Origin: Polyangiaceae bacterium
GTDB lineage: Bacteria; Myxococcota_A; Polyangia; Polyangiales; Polyangiaceae
Reading direction: 5' to 3'
DNA length: 45,930 nt
Assembly: GCA_025936115.1 (NCBI GenBank)
Contig: JAICTZ010000052.1
Coordinates: 1 to 45,930 of the forward strand
A program made the translations under genes and the position numbers. Below are positions 7,501 to 14,413 of this stretch, piece by piece. Each line of letters starts with the position of its first letter. The stretch's first letter is position 1. The notes under the pieces are model-generated. The model was not told the DNA's origin, ran no database searches, and was given only the letters and a program-made list of their open reading frames with translations.

Positions 7501-9412
7501 CCACGACTGCTACGACGTGTCACCCGAAGCGCCCGCGAGCTGGAACGAGGCGGTAGACGGCGTGTGGGATCCGGTGCTCGACGGCCACACGGTGGCCATC
7601 GACGGGCAGCCGACCAAGTGCCGCGAGCAGCAGGTCGACTACGTGCCGTACGCGAATCTGCGCATGCCGAGCACGTCCGAGCTCAACGGCGCGTTTTATC
7701 GCGGCGGACCGAGCGTCGAGGACGCGACCAAACGCTTGCGCGTGCCCTACTCGTTCGCGACCGACACTTGGGCCGACCTCGGCAACGTCTCCGTGTTCCG
7801 GCACGACAACGGCGCCGATCCCTACGAACAGGCGAACTTCCTCATCACGACGCAGGAGACACGTCACATCCTCGACAACTTCCGGCGCGATCGGACCACC
7901 TTCAGCGTCCTCGCCGCCGCGGATCGTTCGTACAGCCGCTACAACGAGAAGCTCATGCACATGGGCGCGGCTCTCGGGTTCTTGCGCTCCATTTATCAGG
8001 ACCTCTCGACCAACCAGGGCTACAGCTTCGAGGGCGTTTGGCCGCAGGTCGTGGCGTCCCAAGCGCCAGAAAATATGGTCGCCGCGACGCTCGCCTTCGA
8101 CCACTTCACGCGCGAGCTCACGCGACCGGAGCCCGGCCAGCACTACTTCCGCGCGAGCGCCTTCCAGGATCCGGTACTGCACTCGGCGAGCGACCCGGAC
8201 GACTACGGCCCGCCGTCGAGTAAGCCCGACGTCGTGATCCCGAACGGCACGACCGGCTTCTTGAAGGACGTGGGCTTCGGCGGCCACCCCCTCGAAAACG
8301 CGCTCTCGGACAACCACGGCGAATTCGACGTCGACTACACGCAGAACGCGGGCTCGTACTACGACAAGGTCAACGTCGCGCTCCTGCTCGCCGAGTCCGA
8401 GGATCGGTTCATCAGCCAGTCGCGGCGCGACTTCTACGACGCGCGCTTCCGTGCCGTCGGTATGGCGGATGTCCTGCCGGACGGCTTCCGCCGCGCCATT
8501 GCCAACGCGCTCACGGGCGACCGTCGCATCCTCGCGCCTCAGGTCGCGACGGACTCGCGCGGGCTGCCCCTGCTCGACACGAGCGGCAACGTCGCGCTCG
8601 ATCCGCAGGCGCAGCTCTACCCCGCACAGCCGCTCGGCTGGGCGAGCCTCTGGCCCGCGAGTGGGCCCGAGATCTGCTTCGCCTCACTCGGTCGCAACGC
8701 CTGCACGAATCCACTCGACGACAGTTCCCTCGCGGCGGTCGCGCCCGCGCACACCGCGCCCATCGATCCTCAAATCGGCTGGGAGGTGCAGAAGTTCCTC
8801 GTGGCGTGGACCGTCGGGTACATCAAAGCGAACGAAAAGAGCCAGTGGCTCGATCAGCTGCGCATGTACCGCGTCGGCGCGAACCCCGATCCGGGGCTCG
8901 CCGAGCAGGTCGAGTGGGAGGACCCGGTGTCCGGCACGGTGTACCACGCGGCCTCCTACGGCAAGGAGTGCTTCTACGGCACGGGCGACGACTGCAAGGG
9001 CGGCGAGCTCGTGGAGAAGGGCATCGCCGCGCGTGTGCTCGAGTACGCGAACGAGCTCACGGCCAAAGGCTACGTGCTCGACGAAGCGAACTACCCCGCG
9101 AGCGACGGCAGCGACGGCTCGCCCGCGCACCCCGCCGGCTACACGCAGTACGGTCACGCCGTCGTGTTGCACCAACCGGATGGGACGCCCATCGTGCGCG
9201 CCGATGCGGCGGTGCGGGGCTTGGTGGGCGGCAGTCTCGTCGCGAACGAGACGTGCGACCAGAACGAGGATCCGAGCTGCACGCCGCTGGCCGCGACCGA
9301 CAATCACTACGCCTACGAGCTCCAGAGCTACAAATCCGTGCCGGATTTCCTCTGGCTCGCCTCCGATGTGTACGGCCTGCTCGGCACGCCGAGCGAGAAG
9401 GGCACTTACTGA
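4529..9412 (+). CDS. Very large secreted/lipoprotein zinc metallopeptidase (metzincin, DUF4953-like)
   Basis: A 1,627-residue exported protein. The N-terminus is a signal peptide ending at C24 (GATSCAQE), so probably a lipoprotein, although the lipobox is not canonical. The active site is HEMGHSIGLRHNF: zinc ligands H826, H830 and H836 with catalytic E827. It is followed at M902 by VMDYPG, which fits a metzincin Met-turn. The 'GLRHNF ... VMDY' combination is that of the DUF4953/DUF5117 bacterial metalloproteases (established family knowledge). An Asp-rich stretch around residues 354-380 (DPNADPNRDLDGDG) resembles a calcium-binding loop. Many paired cysteines suggest an extracytoplasmic location. 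The strong Shine-Dalgarno GGAGGAG fixes the start. It stands alone between hisD and a convergent gene. Substrate unknown; predation or protein scavenging is inference. Confidence 0.85.
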   Translation: MKLSSRLARSAVASMFALVGATSCAQERAPINRVQPDALDKSFFVGKLDDESDDPEFYKRGTVVSVDYGAAQDGLFTATYGQPLSRIRWEITETALNARLSYERVSGTDATGKSMNGAGLPTRAGQIVASYAITSHFDIKRDYNPQTGEPLNVVVENSTDKPWYAREFMRVDWSKNLITDAYDYDTLAQTGIYGGVEYEPTSYTVLDPSDPDAPMFAPGEGYFDVTNKVYATPQSVDVSSLGIGLDTIPACWLGGEFHGGTSPSGNCNPVQLTIRESFRKIVDHDYEPTDEDGYRFQTLGAFNVERQGYDRSYGQIDTNWHRFISRYNIWQRSHFYADPERMSGPIACATKQTTEDPTGDPNADPNRDLDGDGTADECQAAGPGSRCDIFSHKCTLPFSQRQTVTIPWYLAGDASYFDPTDWGVEEWDLALKTAVQTARLTECRRAGGGNCDADYPMWRGQQDDNEEAVAISREFNACQRARGWGEKSCADDARAAARALAAARGNADDPSTLAIGEIVSMPPVLTLCHDPVQTSDHPDCGPRGLAPRLGDIRYHIVDAIENPQTPSPWGIMVDADDPLTGEKVAGSMNIWTYVTDTAAQTLVDLVRYVNGELSTAAITNGQYVDNYAGAVKLAGAGGLPTLTRTQINERLAAATSLDVKAFSAIAKTPPSDDVQRLLSAAKARVLDVAASSDVASPALARAATTLGSARGTPLESALLNAPMLQLAGLGGNVPAGGSLMNVVSPLALNNPMMRARLSEMRENALAERGACIVSEAPEPSSLSGLADIMARKFPRGDNETATDTKDRNQRMLDYVKRRYHYGVLAHEMGHSIGLRHNFVSSAAPLFYRPQYWQLRTKNGSVSSACKDAVTDGSTCVGPRYFDPVTDEEQSQLIWMFMQSTVMDYPGEVAQDMLGLGVTDFAAARFFYADTSSVYTDSRYLAGSAVGTGISAATDTFGGLIGVRYGVRAGGLGSNGVNEFHYSALQKNYGLIHDCYDVSPEAPASWNEAVDGVWDPVLDGHTVAIDGQPTKCREQQVDYVPYANLRMPSTSELNGAFYRGGPSVEDATKRLRVPYSFATDTWADLGNVSVFRHDNGADPYEQANFLITTQETRHILDNFRRDRTTFSVLAAADRSYSRYNEKLMHMGAALGFLRSIYQDLSTNQGYSFEGVWPQVVASQAPENMVAATLAFDHFTRELTRPEPGQHYFRASAFQDPVLHSASDPDDYGPPSSKPDVVIPNGTTGFLKDVGFGGHPLENALSDNHGEFDVDYTQNAGSYYDKVNVALLLAESEDRFISQSRRDFYDARFRAVGMADVLPDGFRRAIANALTGDRRILAPQVATDSRGLPLLDTSGNVALDPQAQLYPAQPLGWASLWPASGPEICFASLGRNACTNPLDDSSLAAVAPAHTAPIDPQIGWEVQKFLVAWTVGYIKANEKSQWLDQLRMYRVGANPDPGLAEQVEWEDPVSGTVYHAASYGKECFYGTGDDCKGGELVEKGIAARVLEYANELTAKGYVLDEANYPASDGSDGSPAHPAGYTQYGHAVVLHQPDGTPIVRADAAVRGLVGGSLVANETCDQNEDPSCTPLAATDNHYAYELQSYKSVPDFLWLASDVYGLLGTPSEKGTY

Positions 9413-9413
9413 G

Positions 9414-9785
9414 TCAAGGCTGCTCCGACAGCGAGAGCACGTTGCCGTCGGGGTCTTCGAACCAGGCGACGCGAGCTCCGCTCGGCGCGCGCCAGATCCC
9501 CGCGGCGTCCTGGTCCATCCCGGGGTAGCGCCGAAATTCGACGCCGGCTTGCGCGAGCCGCGCGACGACCGCGTCGATATCCGCGACTTGCCAGCCGAGC
9601 ACGGTGAACGGCTGCGGCGCGAGCTCCGCCACGCGCGTGATGCGGATCGGCACGTCCGCGTTCACGGCGAGCGCGAACTCGTCGCGCGACACGCGGGTCA
9701 GCCCCAGCCGCCCGACGTAAAACGCCTCCGCGCGATCGAGATCACGCGCCGGCACGAACGCCATCGTCTGACCTTGAAATAGCAT
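9414..9785 (-). CDS. VOC/glyoxalase superfamily protein
   Basis: About 123 residues with the vicinal-oxygen-chelate pattern: 'MAFVPARDLDRAEAFYVGRLGL' at the N-terminus (first beta-alpha unit), 'VLGWQVADIDAVVARLAQAGV' in the middle, and 'RVAWFEDPDGNVLSLSE' at the end, with the usual 'DPDGN' and a terminal metal-site Glu. Family members include glyoxalase I, dioxygenases and antibiotic-resistance proteins; the substrate cannot be told. The ATG at 9785 is chosen over an upstream one at 9821 because GAGGAG lies just before it and the homologous fold begins there. It converges on the metzincin gene with a single base between the stops. Confidence 0.85.
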   Translation of the reverse strand: MLFQGQTMAFVPARDLDRAEAFYVGRLGLTRVSRDEFALAVNADVPIRITRVAELAPQPFTVLGWQVADIDAVVARLAQAGVEFRRYPGMDQDAAGIWRAPSGARVAWFEDPDGNVLSLSEQP

Positions 9786-9857
9786 CTGAGTCTCCTCGTG
9801 ACCCGGCTCAGAAGCTAGCATGGGCGACGGGCACGTCGTCGGTTAGCGTTCAACGGC

Positions 9858-10595
9858 ATGAGCGATGTGAAGCGTCACTACGCCGAGCTCCTCGGCCCGA
9901 TTTACACTTGGTACACGTCCGTAGACGGCGATCCCGTCGCGCGTGCGGCCGGCTGGCTCGAGCGCCACGGCCTCCTCACGCACGCACACTACCTCGATCT
10001 CGGCGCGGGCTCCGGCGCGCACGCGCTCGCGCTGTTGCGCGCCGGCAAACGCGTGACGGCGGTGGACTTCGACACGGCGCTGCTCGAGGAGCTGCGCAGC
10101 GCCGCGGCCCCGTACGGCGAGCGCCTCACGCTGCACGCGGGCGATTTACTCGCCTACGTCCGCGCGGCGACGCCCGCGAGCTTCGACGTGATTTTGTGCG
10201 CGGGCGACACGCTGACGCACTTGCCGGCGCTCGCCGACGTCGACGAGCTCGTGCGCGAAAGCGCGAGCTGCCTTGCGCCGGGCGGGCGCCTGGCGTTTGC
10301 GTATCGCGACTCGACGCGCTTCGCGGCTGAAGGCGTCGAGCGCTTCATCGAGGTCGCGCGCGACGCCACGCGCAGCATGCACTGCTTACTCGAGCCGCTC
10401 GACGCCGAGCACCTGCGCGTCACCGACATCGTCACCGAAATCGGCCCCGAGGGCCCGCGCACCCGGCTCGGCGACTACGTGAAGCTCCGGATCGCACCGG
10501 AACGCTTGCTCACGGCAGCAAGCGACGTGGGGCTCGAGCTCGCCGCGCGTACCGACGAGCGCGGCATGACGACGCTTTGCTTCCGTAAAGCATGA
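9858..10595 (+). CDS. Class I SAM-dependent methyltransferase
   Basis: A 245-residue Rossmann-fold methyltransferase. Motif I is LDLGAGSGAHALALL (residues 47-61). The acidic residue after strand 2 is in 'VTAVDFD', and motif II/III regions are 'FDVILCAGDTLTHLPALADV' and 'LAPGGRLAFAYRD'. The N-terminal 'HYAELLGPIYTWY' helix resembles small-molecule methyltransferases (UbiE/COQ5-like or arsenite type), but no specific substrate motif is seen. It is divergent from the VOC gene (72 nt between starts) and convergent with the next gene. Confidence 0.85.
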   Translation: MSDVKRHYAELLGPIYTWYTSVDGDPVARAAGWLERHGLLTHAHYLDLGAGSGAHALALLRAGKRVTAVDFDTALLEELRSAAAPYGERLTLHAGDLLAYVRAATPASFDVILCAGDTLTHLPALADVDELVRESASCLAPGGRLAFAYRDSTRFAAEGVERFIEVARDATRSMHCLLEPLDAEHLRVTDIVTEIGPEGPRTRLGDYVKLRIAPERLLTAASDVGLELAARTDERGMTTLCFRKA

Positions 10596-10620
10596 ACGCG
10601 GCGCTCACGCCCGCCGGCGC

Positions 10621-11685
10621 TCACTCGGCCGCCGAATGACCGAGCTCGCGCTCCGAGTCGAGCGGAACAGGTCGGACGAAGGTGTCCGCGGGCGGCGGGA
10701 GCAACGATTCGTGCGCACCGTCGCGTGACGCCGCGACGAGCACGCGATTGCGACCCGCGCGCTTGGCGGCATAAAGACCGAGATCCGCGCGCGCGATGAG
10801 CTCAGCCATGCTCTCGTGCGGCTCGCGCGCGGCGATCCCGGCGCTCAGCGTGACGCGGCCCGGCAAGCCGAGGATGCTCGCGCCGGCAATCGACTGCCGG
10901 ATACGCTCGGCCACACGCCGCGCGGCATCCGCGCTCGCGTCACGCAGCACCACGACGAACTCTTCGCCGCCGTAACGACCCACCACGTCGCTCGGCCGGA
11001 CCTGATCGCGCAGGAGCCGTCCGAGCGCCGCGAGCACGCGGTCACCGACGGCGTGACCGAAGCCGTCGTTGACGCGCTTGAAGTGATCCACGTCGAGAAA
11101 AATCAAGCTGAGCTCGCGCGTTTCGTGCTCGAGCTGATGCAGCGCGCGTTCGAGCGCCCGCCGCGTGAGCACGCTCGTCAACCCGTCGAGACTCGCGTCG
11201 AAGCGCAGGGTGTCCCGTTCGGCACGCAAGCGTTTCAGCGTGTCCATGCGGCGCTTGTGGCGTAGTTGGTTGTTGAGCCGCGCGCGGAGCTCCTCGGTAT
11301 GGGTAGGCGTACCGACGTACTCGTCGGCTCCGGCCTCGAGCGCCGCGACCGCGGCCGGTTCACCGCCGTCCTCCCAGTCCACGACCACGATGGGCACCGC
11401 GTGGCGCGTCCCACTCTTGAGCACGCGGCAGAGCACCGGCCATTCTTGCATCGCGCGATCGAGCACGAGCACGTCCGGAGCCGCGAGCGCGACCAAGCGC
11501 TCGACTTCTTCGACATTTTGGGGGTGGATGAGCTCCGCCGCGTTGCCCGTGAGAGCGAGCGCGATGAAGCGTTCACGCTCGGGCGTGCTTTGGAGCACGA
11601 GGAAGGCGCCGCCGCTCGGCCCCGGTCCCGAGGGAGGCAACGTATCCAAGATGGCGGAGGGGTGGTGGGTCGAGCTCGATTTCAC
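10621..11685 (-). CDS. Diguanylate cyclase with degenerate receiver domain
   Basis: A 354-residue protein. Residues ~27-140 resemble a response-regulator receiver: a candidate phospho-Asp D76 in VLVLD and a C-terminal ALEAGADEYVGTP. The usual N-terminal acidic pair is absent and the conserved Lys before Pro is Thr (T126). Residues ~160-325 are a GGDEF domain with an active-type GGEEF at 239-243 and an inhibitory RxxD site at 230-233 (RPSD), so c-di-GMP synthesis with product inhibition is expected. The start is GTG at 11685 with GGAG upstream. It is divergent from a second GGDEF gene across 215 nt. Confidence 0.9.
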   Translation of the reverse strand: MKSSSTHHPSAILDTLPPSGPGPSGGAFLVLQSTPERERFIALALTGNAAELIHPQNVEEVERLVALAAPDVLVLDRAMQEWPVLCRVLKSGTRHAVPIVVVDWEDGGEPAAVAALEAGADEYVGTPTHTEELRARLNNQLRHKRRMDTLKRLRAERDTLRFDASLDGLTSVLTRRALERALHQLEHETRELSLIFLDVDHFKRVNDGFGHAVGDRVLAALGRLLRDQVRPSDVVGRYGGEEFVVVLRDASADAARRVAERIRQSIAGASILGLPGRVTLSAGIAAREPHESMAELIARADLGLYAAKRAGRNRVLVAASRDGAHESLLPPPADTFVRPVPLDSERELGHSAAE

Positions 11686-11900
11686 GCTGGGTCTCCGCTC
11701 TCGGGGCCGTACGCCCTTCGTTGAGCAAGCGACATGCCACGCCGGCTCGCGTCCCGTTCCGAGGACGTGCCGAGAATCACCGCGCGCGAGGCTCGCCTCG
11801 CGGACGGCAATTTGACCGCGGCCGTCAAAGTCTTGACGCGCTCCGGTGAAATGGATCCCACGTTTCAGATTTCTGCCCGTGTGCCGATCAGGAGCTCAGG
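11686..11900. promoter_or_regulatory. Divergent intergenic region with TTGAC half-sites and a hairpin
   Basis: This region separates the two cyclase genes. It holds three alternating half-sites: TTGAC (11811-11815), GTCAA (11823-11827) and TTGAC (11832-11836), forming overlapping inverted repeats with 7- and 4-nt spacers. Upstream is a perfect stem-loop CGCGAGG-CTCG-CCTCGCG (11784-11801). A Shine-Dalgarno-like AGGAG lies before the ATG at 11901. The half-site array could be an operator or contain -35 elements; no good -10 box is seen at normal spacing. Confidence 0.35.
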
Positions 11901-13364
11901 ATGGCCCTGCCCGCAACCACGTCTTCACGCGCCCCGTTGTCGGTGGCTGCGCTGCAGATCGTGCAGGCGTCGCTGCGCGAGAACGTCGCGCTTTCGACGC
12001 TGGCGGGGCTCGCCGAGAGCGACCCGGCGTTTGCGATTCGCGTGCTTTCGCTCGTCAATAGCGCGGCGTTCGGCGGCGGACGCAAGATCGCCGACGTGAA
12101 ACAGGCGACGAGCCTGCTCGGCGTGCGGGGCCTGCGCAATATCGGTCTGAATCTCGCCCTCACCGACATGGTGCCCTGGGGTGAGAGCGGTAGTCTGTTG
12201 CTCATCGCATGCTTGCGCCGCGCGACGGCCTGCCGGCTGCTCGCGCAAGCGGCGGGCGCTCGCGACCTCGACGGCTATTTCACGACGGGACTCTTCCTCG
12301 ACGTGGGCCTTTTGAGCCGCGCGCGTGCCGACGTCACCGGCACGGAACAGGTCGCGCGTTTGCCCGCGCAGCACCGCGCGATTTTCGAGCGTTCGCTCGG
12401 CTTGGTGGACCATGCCGAGCTCGGCTCCGGGCTCGCCTCGGAGTTCTACCTCTCGCACGAAGTGACGGAGGCCATCGCGAGCCACCACGACGCGAGTCCC
12501 CCCGAAGCCGATCTCGCGCGCATGGCCTGGGTCGCCGAACGCGTCGCGGCGCGCTTCGAAGCGGGCAACGCCGCACAGCTCGTCGACGAGGCGCGCGCCG
12601 CCGCCGCGCTGCTCGGCTTGAGCGGGGCGCAAGTGGACGAAGTCATGAAGCAGGTGCCGGCGCTGGCCGCGGCGGCGGCGCAGGGGCTCGGCTGCGACAA
12701 CATCGACGAAAAGGTCGTGGGCGCGACGCTCGTCGATGTGAACCGAGGCCTGGCGGAGCTGAACCAGAGCTACGAAGTCATGGTGCGCCGGCTCGAGGCG
12801 CTGATCGCCGAGAAGGAAGAGCTCGCGAAGAACCTGGCGGAAGCCAATCGCCGGCTCGAGACGATGGCGATGAGCGACCCGCTCACCGGTCTCGCCAATC
12901 GCCGCGCGCTGGAAACGGCGCTCACGCGCGATCTCGCACGCGCCGATCGCGACGGCCGCTGGATTTCGATCGTCGCGCTCGACGTCGATCACTTCAAGCG
13001 CGTCAACGACACGCACGGCCACAGCGGCGGCGATCAGGTGCTCGTCGTGCTCGGCAATATCTTGCGCACGGCGCTGCGCGCGGGCGATCTCGCGGGCCGC
13101 ACCGGCGGCGAGGAATTCTTGACGATTTTGCCCGACACCGACCCCGACGGCGCGCTCGTGGCGGCGGAGCGGCTGCGCAAGTGCATCGAGGCCGAACGGG
13201 TCGTGCTCCCGAGCGGCGAGCTCAAGTTCACGTCGAGCCTTGGTGTCGCGTCGATCAAGGGGCCCGGCTGCCTGCGCGCGGCGACCGCCCTCGTCGAGAA
13301 GGCGGACGCAGCGCTCTACGAGGCGAAGCGCAGCGGGCGCAATCGCGTCGTACGCGCGGCGTAG
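11901..13364 (+). CDS. HDOD-GGDEF protein (diguanylate cyclase)
   Basis: A 487-residue protein. Residues ~8-205 form an HDOD domain: SDPAFAIRVLSLVNSAAFG (40-58), then 'KQATSLLGVRGLRNIGL' and the 'IASHHDAS' region. HDOD domains are HD-like signalling modules that usually lack phosphohydrolase activity. A coiled linker at ~285-325 (LIAEKEELAKNLAEANRRLE) leads into a GGDEF domain with GGEEF at 402-406 and an RxxD inhibition site at 393-396, so it should make c-di-GMP. The input signal is unknown. It faces another cyclase gene across a shared upstream region and converges on the FHA gene. Confidence 0.92.
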   Translation: MALPATTSSRAPLSVAALQIVQASLRENVALSTLAGLAESDPAFAIRVLSLVNSAAFGGGRKIADVKQATSLLGVRGLRNIGLNLALTDMVPWGESGSLLLIACLRRATACRLLAQAAGARDLDGYFTTGLFLDVGLLSRARADVTGTEQVARLPAQHRAIFERSLGLVDHAELGSGLASEFYLSHEVTEAIASHHDASPPEADLARMAWVAERVAARFEAGNAAQLVDEARAAAALLGLSGAQVDEVMKQVPALAAAAAQGLGCDNIDEKVVGATLVDVNRGLAELNQSYEVMVRRLEALIAEKEELAKNLAEANRRLETMAMSDPLTGLANRRALETALTRDLARADRDGRWISIVALDVDHFKRVNDTHGHSGGDQVLVVLGNILRTALRAGDLAGRTGGEEFLTILPDTDPDGALVAAERLRKCIEAERVVLPSGELKFTSSLGVASIKGPGCLRAATALVEKADAALYEAKRSGRNRVVRAA

Positions 13365-13371
13365 CGGGGAC

Positions 13372-14349
13372 TCAGCCGGCGGCGAGCCAGCCGCGTTCCA
13401 TCAAGCCGAGCAGCGCGCGAGCCGTCTCGAGGTCCGTGCCCGACGCGGCGTCGAGCGCGCCCCCGAACGTGCGGCCGCGAAAGGCGATTTCGATCCAGTC
13501 GAGATCCTCGGGGGGTAAATCGCGCAGGTGTCCCGGCAGCGTCTTCGGCAGGCTCAAAACGGCGTCGTGCGGCGGCAGCCGTTCGCGGAGGGTGCCGAGC
13601 TCGTCGAGCTGGCGGAAGCCTTCCATCAGAACTTCCGTCGCGCTCAGGTCGAGCGGCTCCTCGAAAGCGCGATCCTCGGGCGGATCGAGCGCGAACTGGC
13701 CGCGCGTGAAGTTCAGCAGGCGGTACACGGCTTTCGCGGGAGTGAGATCGGGGCTCGTGTTGATCTCGGCGTGCCGGATGCGACCGAGGTCGAGGTACAG
13801 CCGGCCGGTGCTCTCGGCGTTGCGCAGCACGAGCACGCCGCTCTTCTTCGAAGTGGAGAAGAGTTGCATCAGGTCCGGGAGCGGGATCTCCTCCAGGCTG
13901 CCGCTCATCCGCGGCGGCTCCTGGCTCGCGGGTAGTTCGTTGGTGCGCGGGCGCACCGCCTTCTGCGTCGCGTTGTCGAGGAGTGAGCGCCGGCCCTCCA
14001 CGGGTGAGGTGGCGTCCGATCCGACCACACGCAAAATACTCGTTCCGATGAGAACGCGGTCGCCTTCGTTGAGGTTCGCCTTCTCGATGCGCTCGCCGTT
14101 GACGAAAGTTCCGTTCGTCGAGCCCTGGTCCTCGACCGAGAGCACGCCGCCCGACAGGCGGAAGATGGCGTGCTTTCTCGAGACCATCTCCTCGACCAAA
14201 ACCATGTCGAGATCGCTCGAGCGGCCGACCACGACCTCCTCGCCCTCGCTCAGGGGAAACTCGCCCCCTTGGTACTTGCCCGAGACGAAACGGAGTGCGT
14301 AGCGGCGGCCGTGCTCGCCCGACTTTTCGGTCTTACGGGGACTCACCAT
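13372..14349 (-). CDS. FHA domain protein with DUF4388 domain
   Basis: About 325 residues. The N-terminal FHA domain (residues ~17-110) carries the phosphothreonine-binding set: G42-R43, S57-R-K-H60 and N79-G80. Residues ~149-255 form a DUF4388 (PATAN-type) domain: SGSLEEIPLPDLMQLFSTSKKSG followed by 'GRLYLDLGRIRHAE'. This pairing is common in myxobacterial signalling, where FHA reads Ser/Thr kinase output. The ATG at 14349 is chosen because the ORF upstream of it is Arg/Pro-rich and overlaps the end of the preceding kinase gene. It lies 64 nt downstream of the histidine kinase on the same strand, so probably cotranscribed. Confidence 0.9.
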   Translation of the reverse strand: MVSPRKTEKSGEHGRRYALRFVSGKYQGGEFPLSEGEEVVVGRSSDLDMVLVEEMVSRKHAIFRLSGGVLSVEDQGSTNGTFVNGERIEKANLNEGDRVLIGTSILRVVGSDATSPVEGRRSLLDNATQKAVRPRTNELPASQEPPRMSGSLEEIPLPDLMQLFSTSKKSGVLVLRNAESTGRLYLDLGRIRHAEINTSPDLTPAKAVYRLLNFTRGQFALDPPEDRAFEEPLDLSATEVLMEGFRQLDELGTLRERLPPHDAVLSLPKTLPGHLRDLPPEDLDWIEIAFRGRTFGGALDAASGTDLETARALLGLMERGWLAAG

Positions 14350-14413
14350 GCTGGGTCGCTCGACGTGGCTCCTCAGACGCAGCCTATCGCGGCACGCGTC
14401 GCAACGCGAGTAG

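Noticed and set aside
5312..7504. 730-residue minus-strand reading frame inside the metzincin gene
   Set aside because: Composition (Arg, Val, His) is that of an antisense shadow and the plus-strand gene has a clear active site.
12209..14302. 697-residue plus-strand frame
   Set aside because: Out of frame with the HDOD-GGDEF gene and antisense to the FHA gene; Arg-rich shadow.
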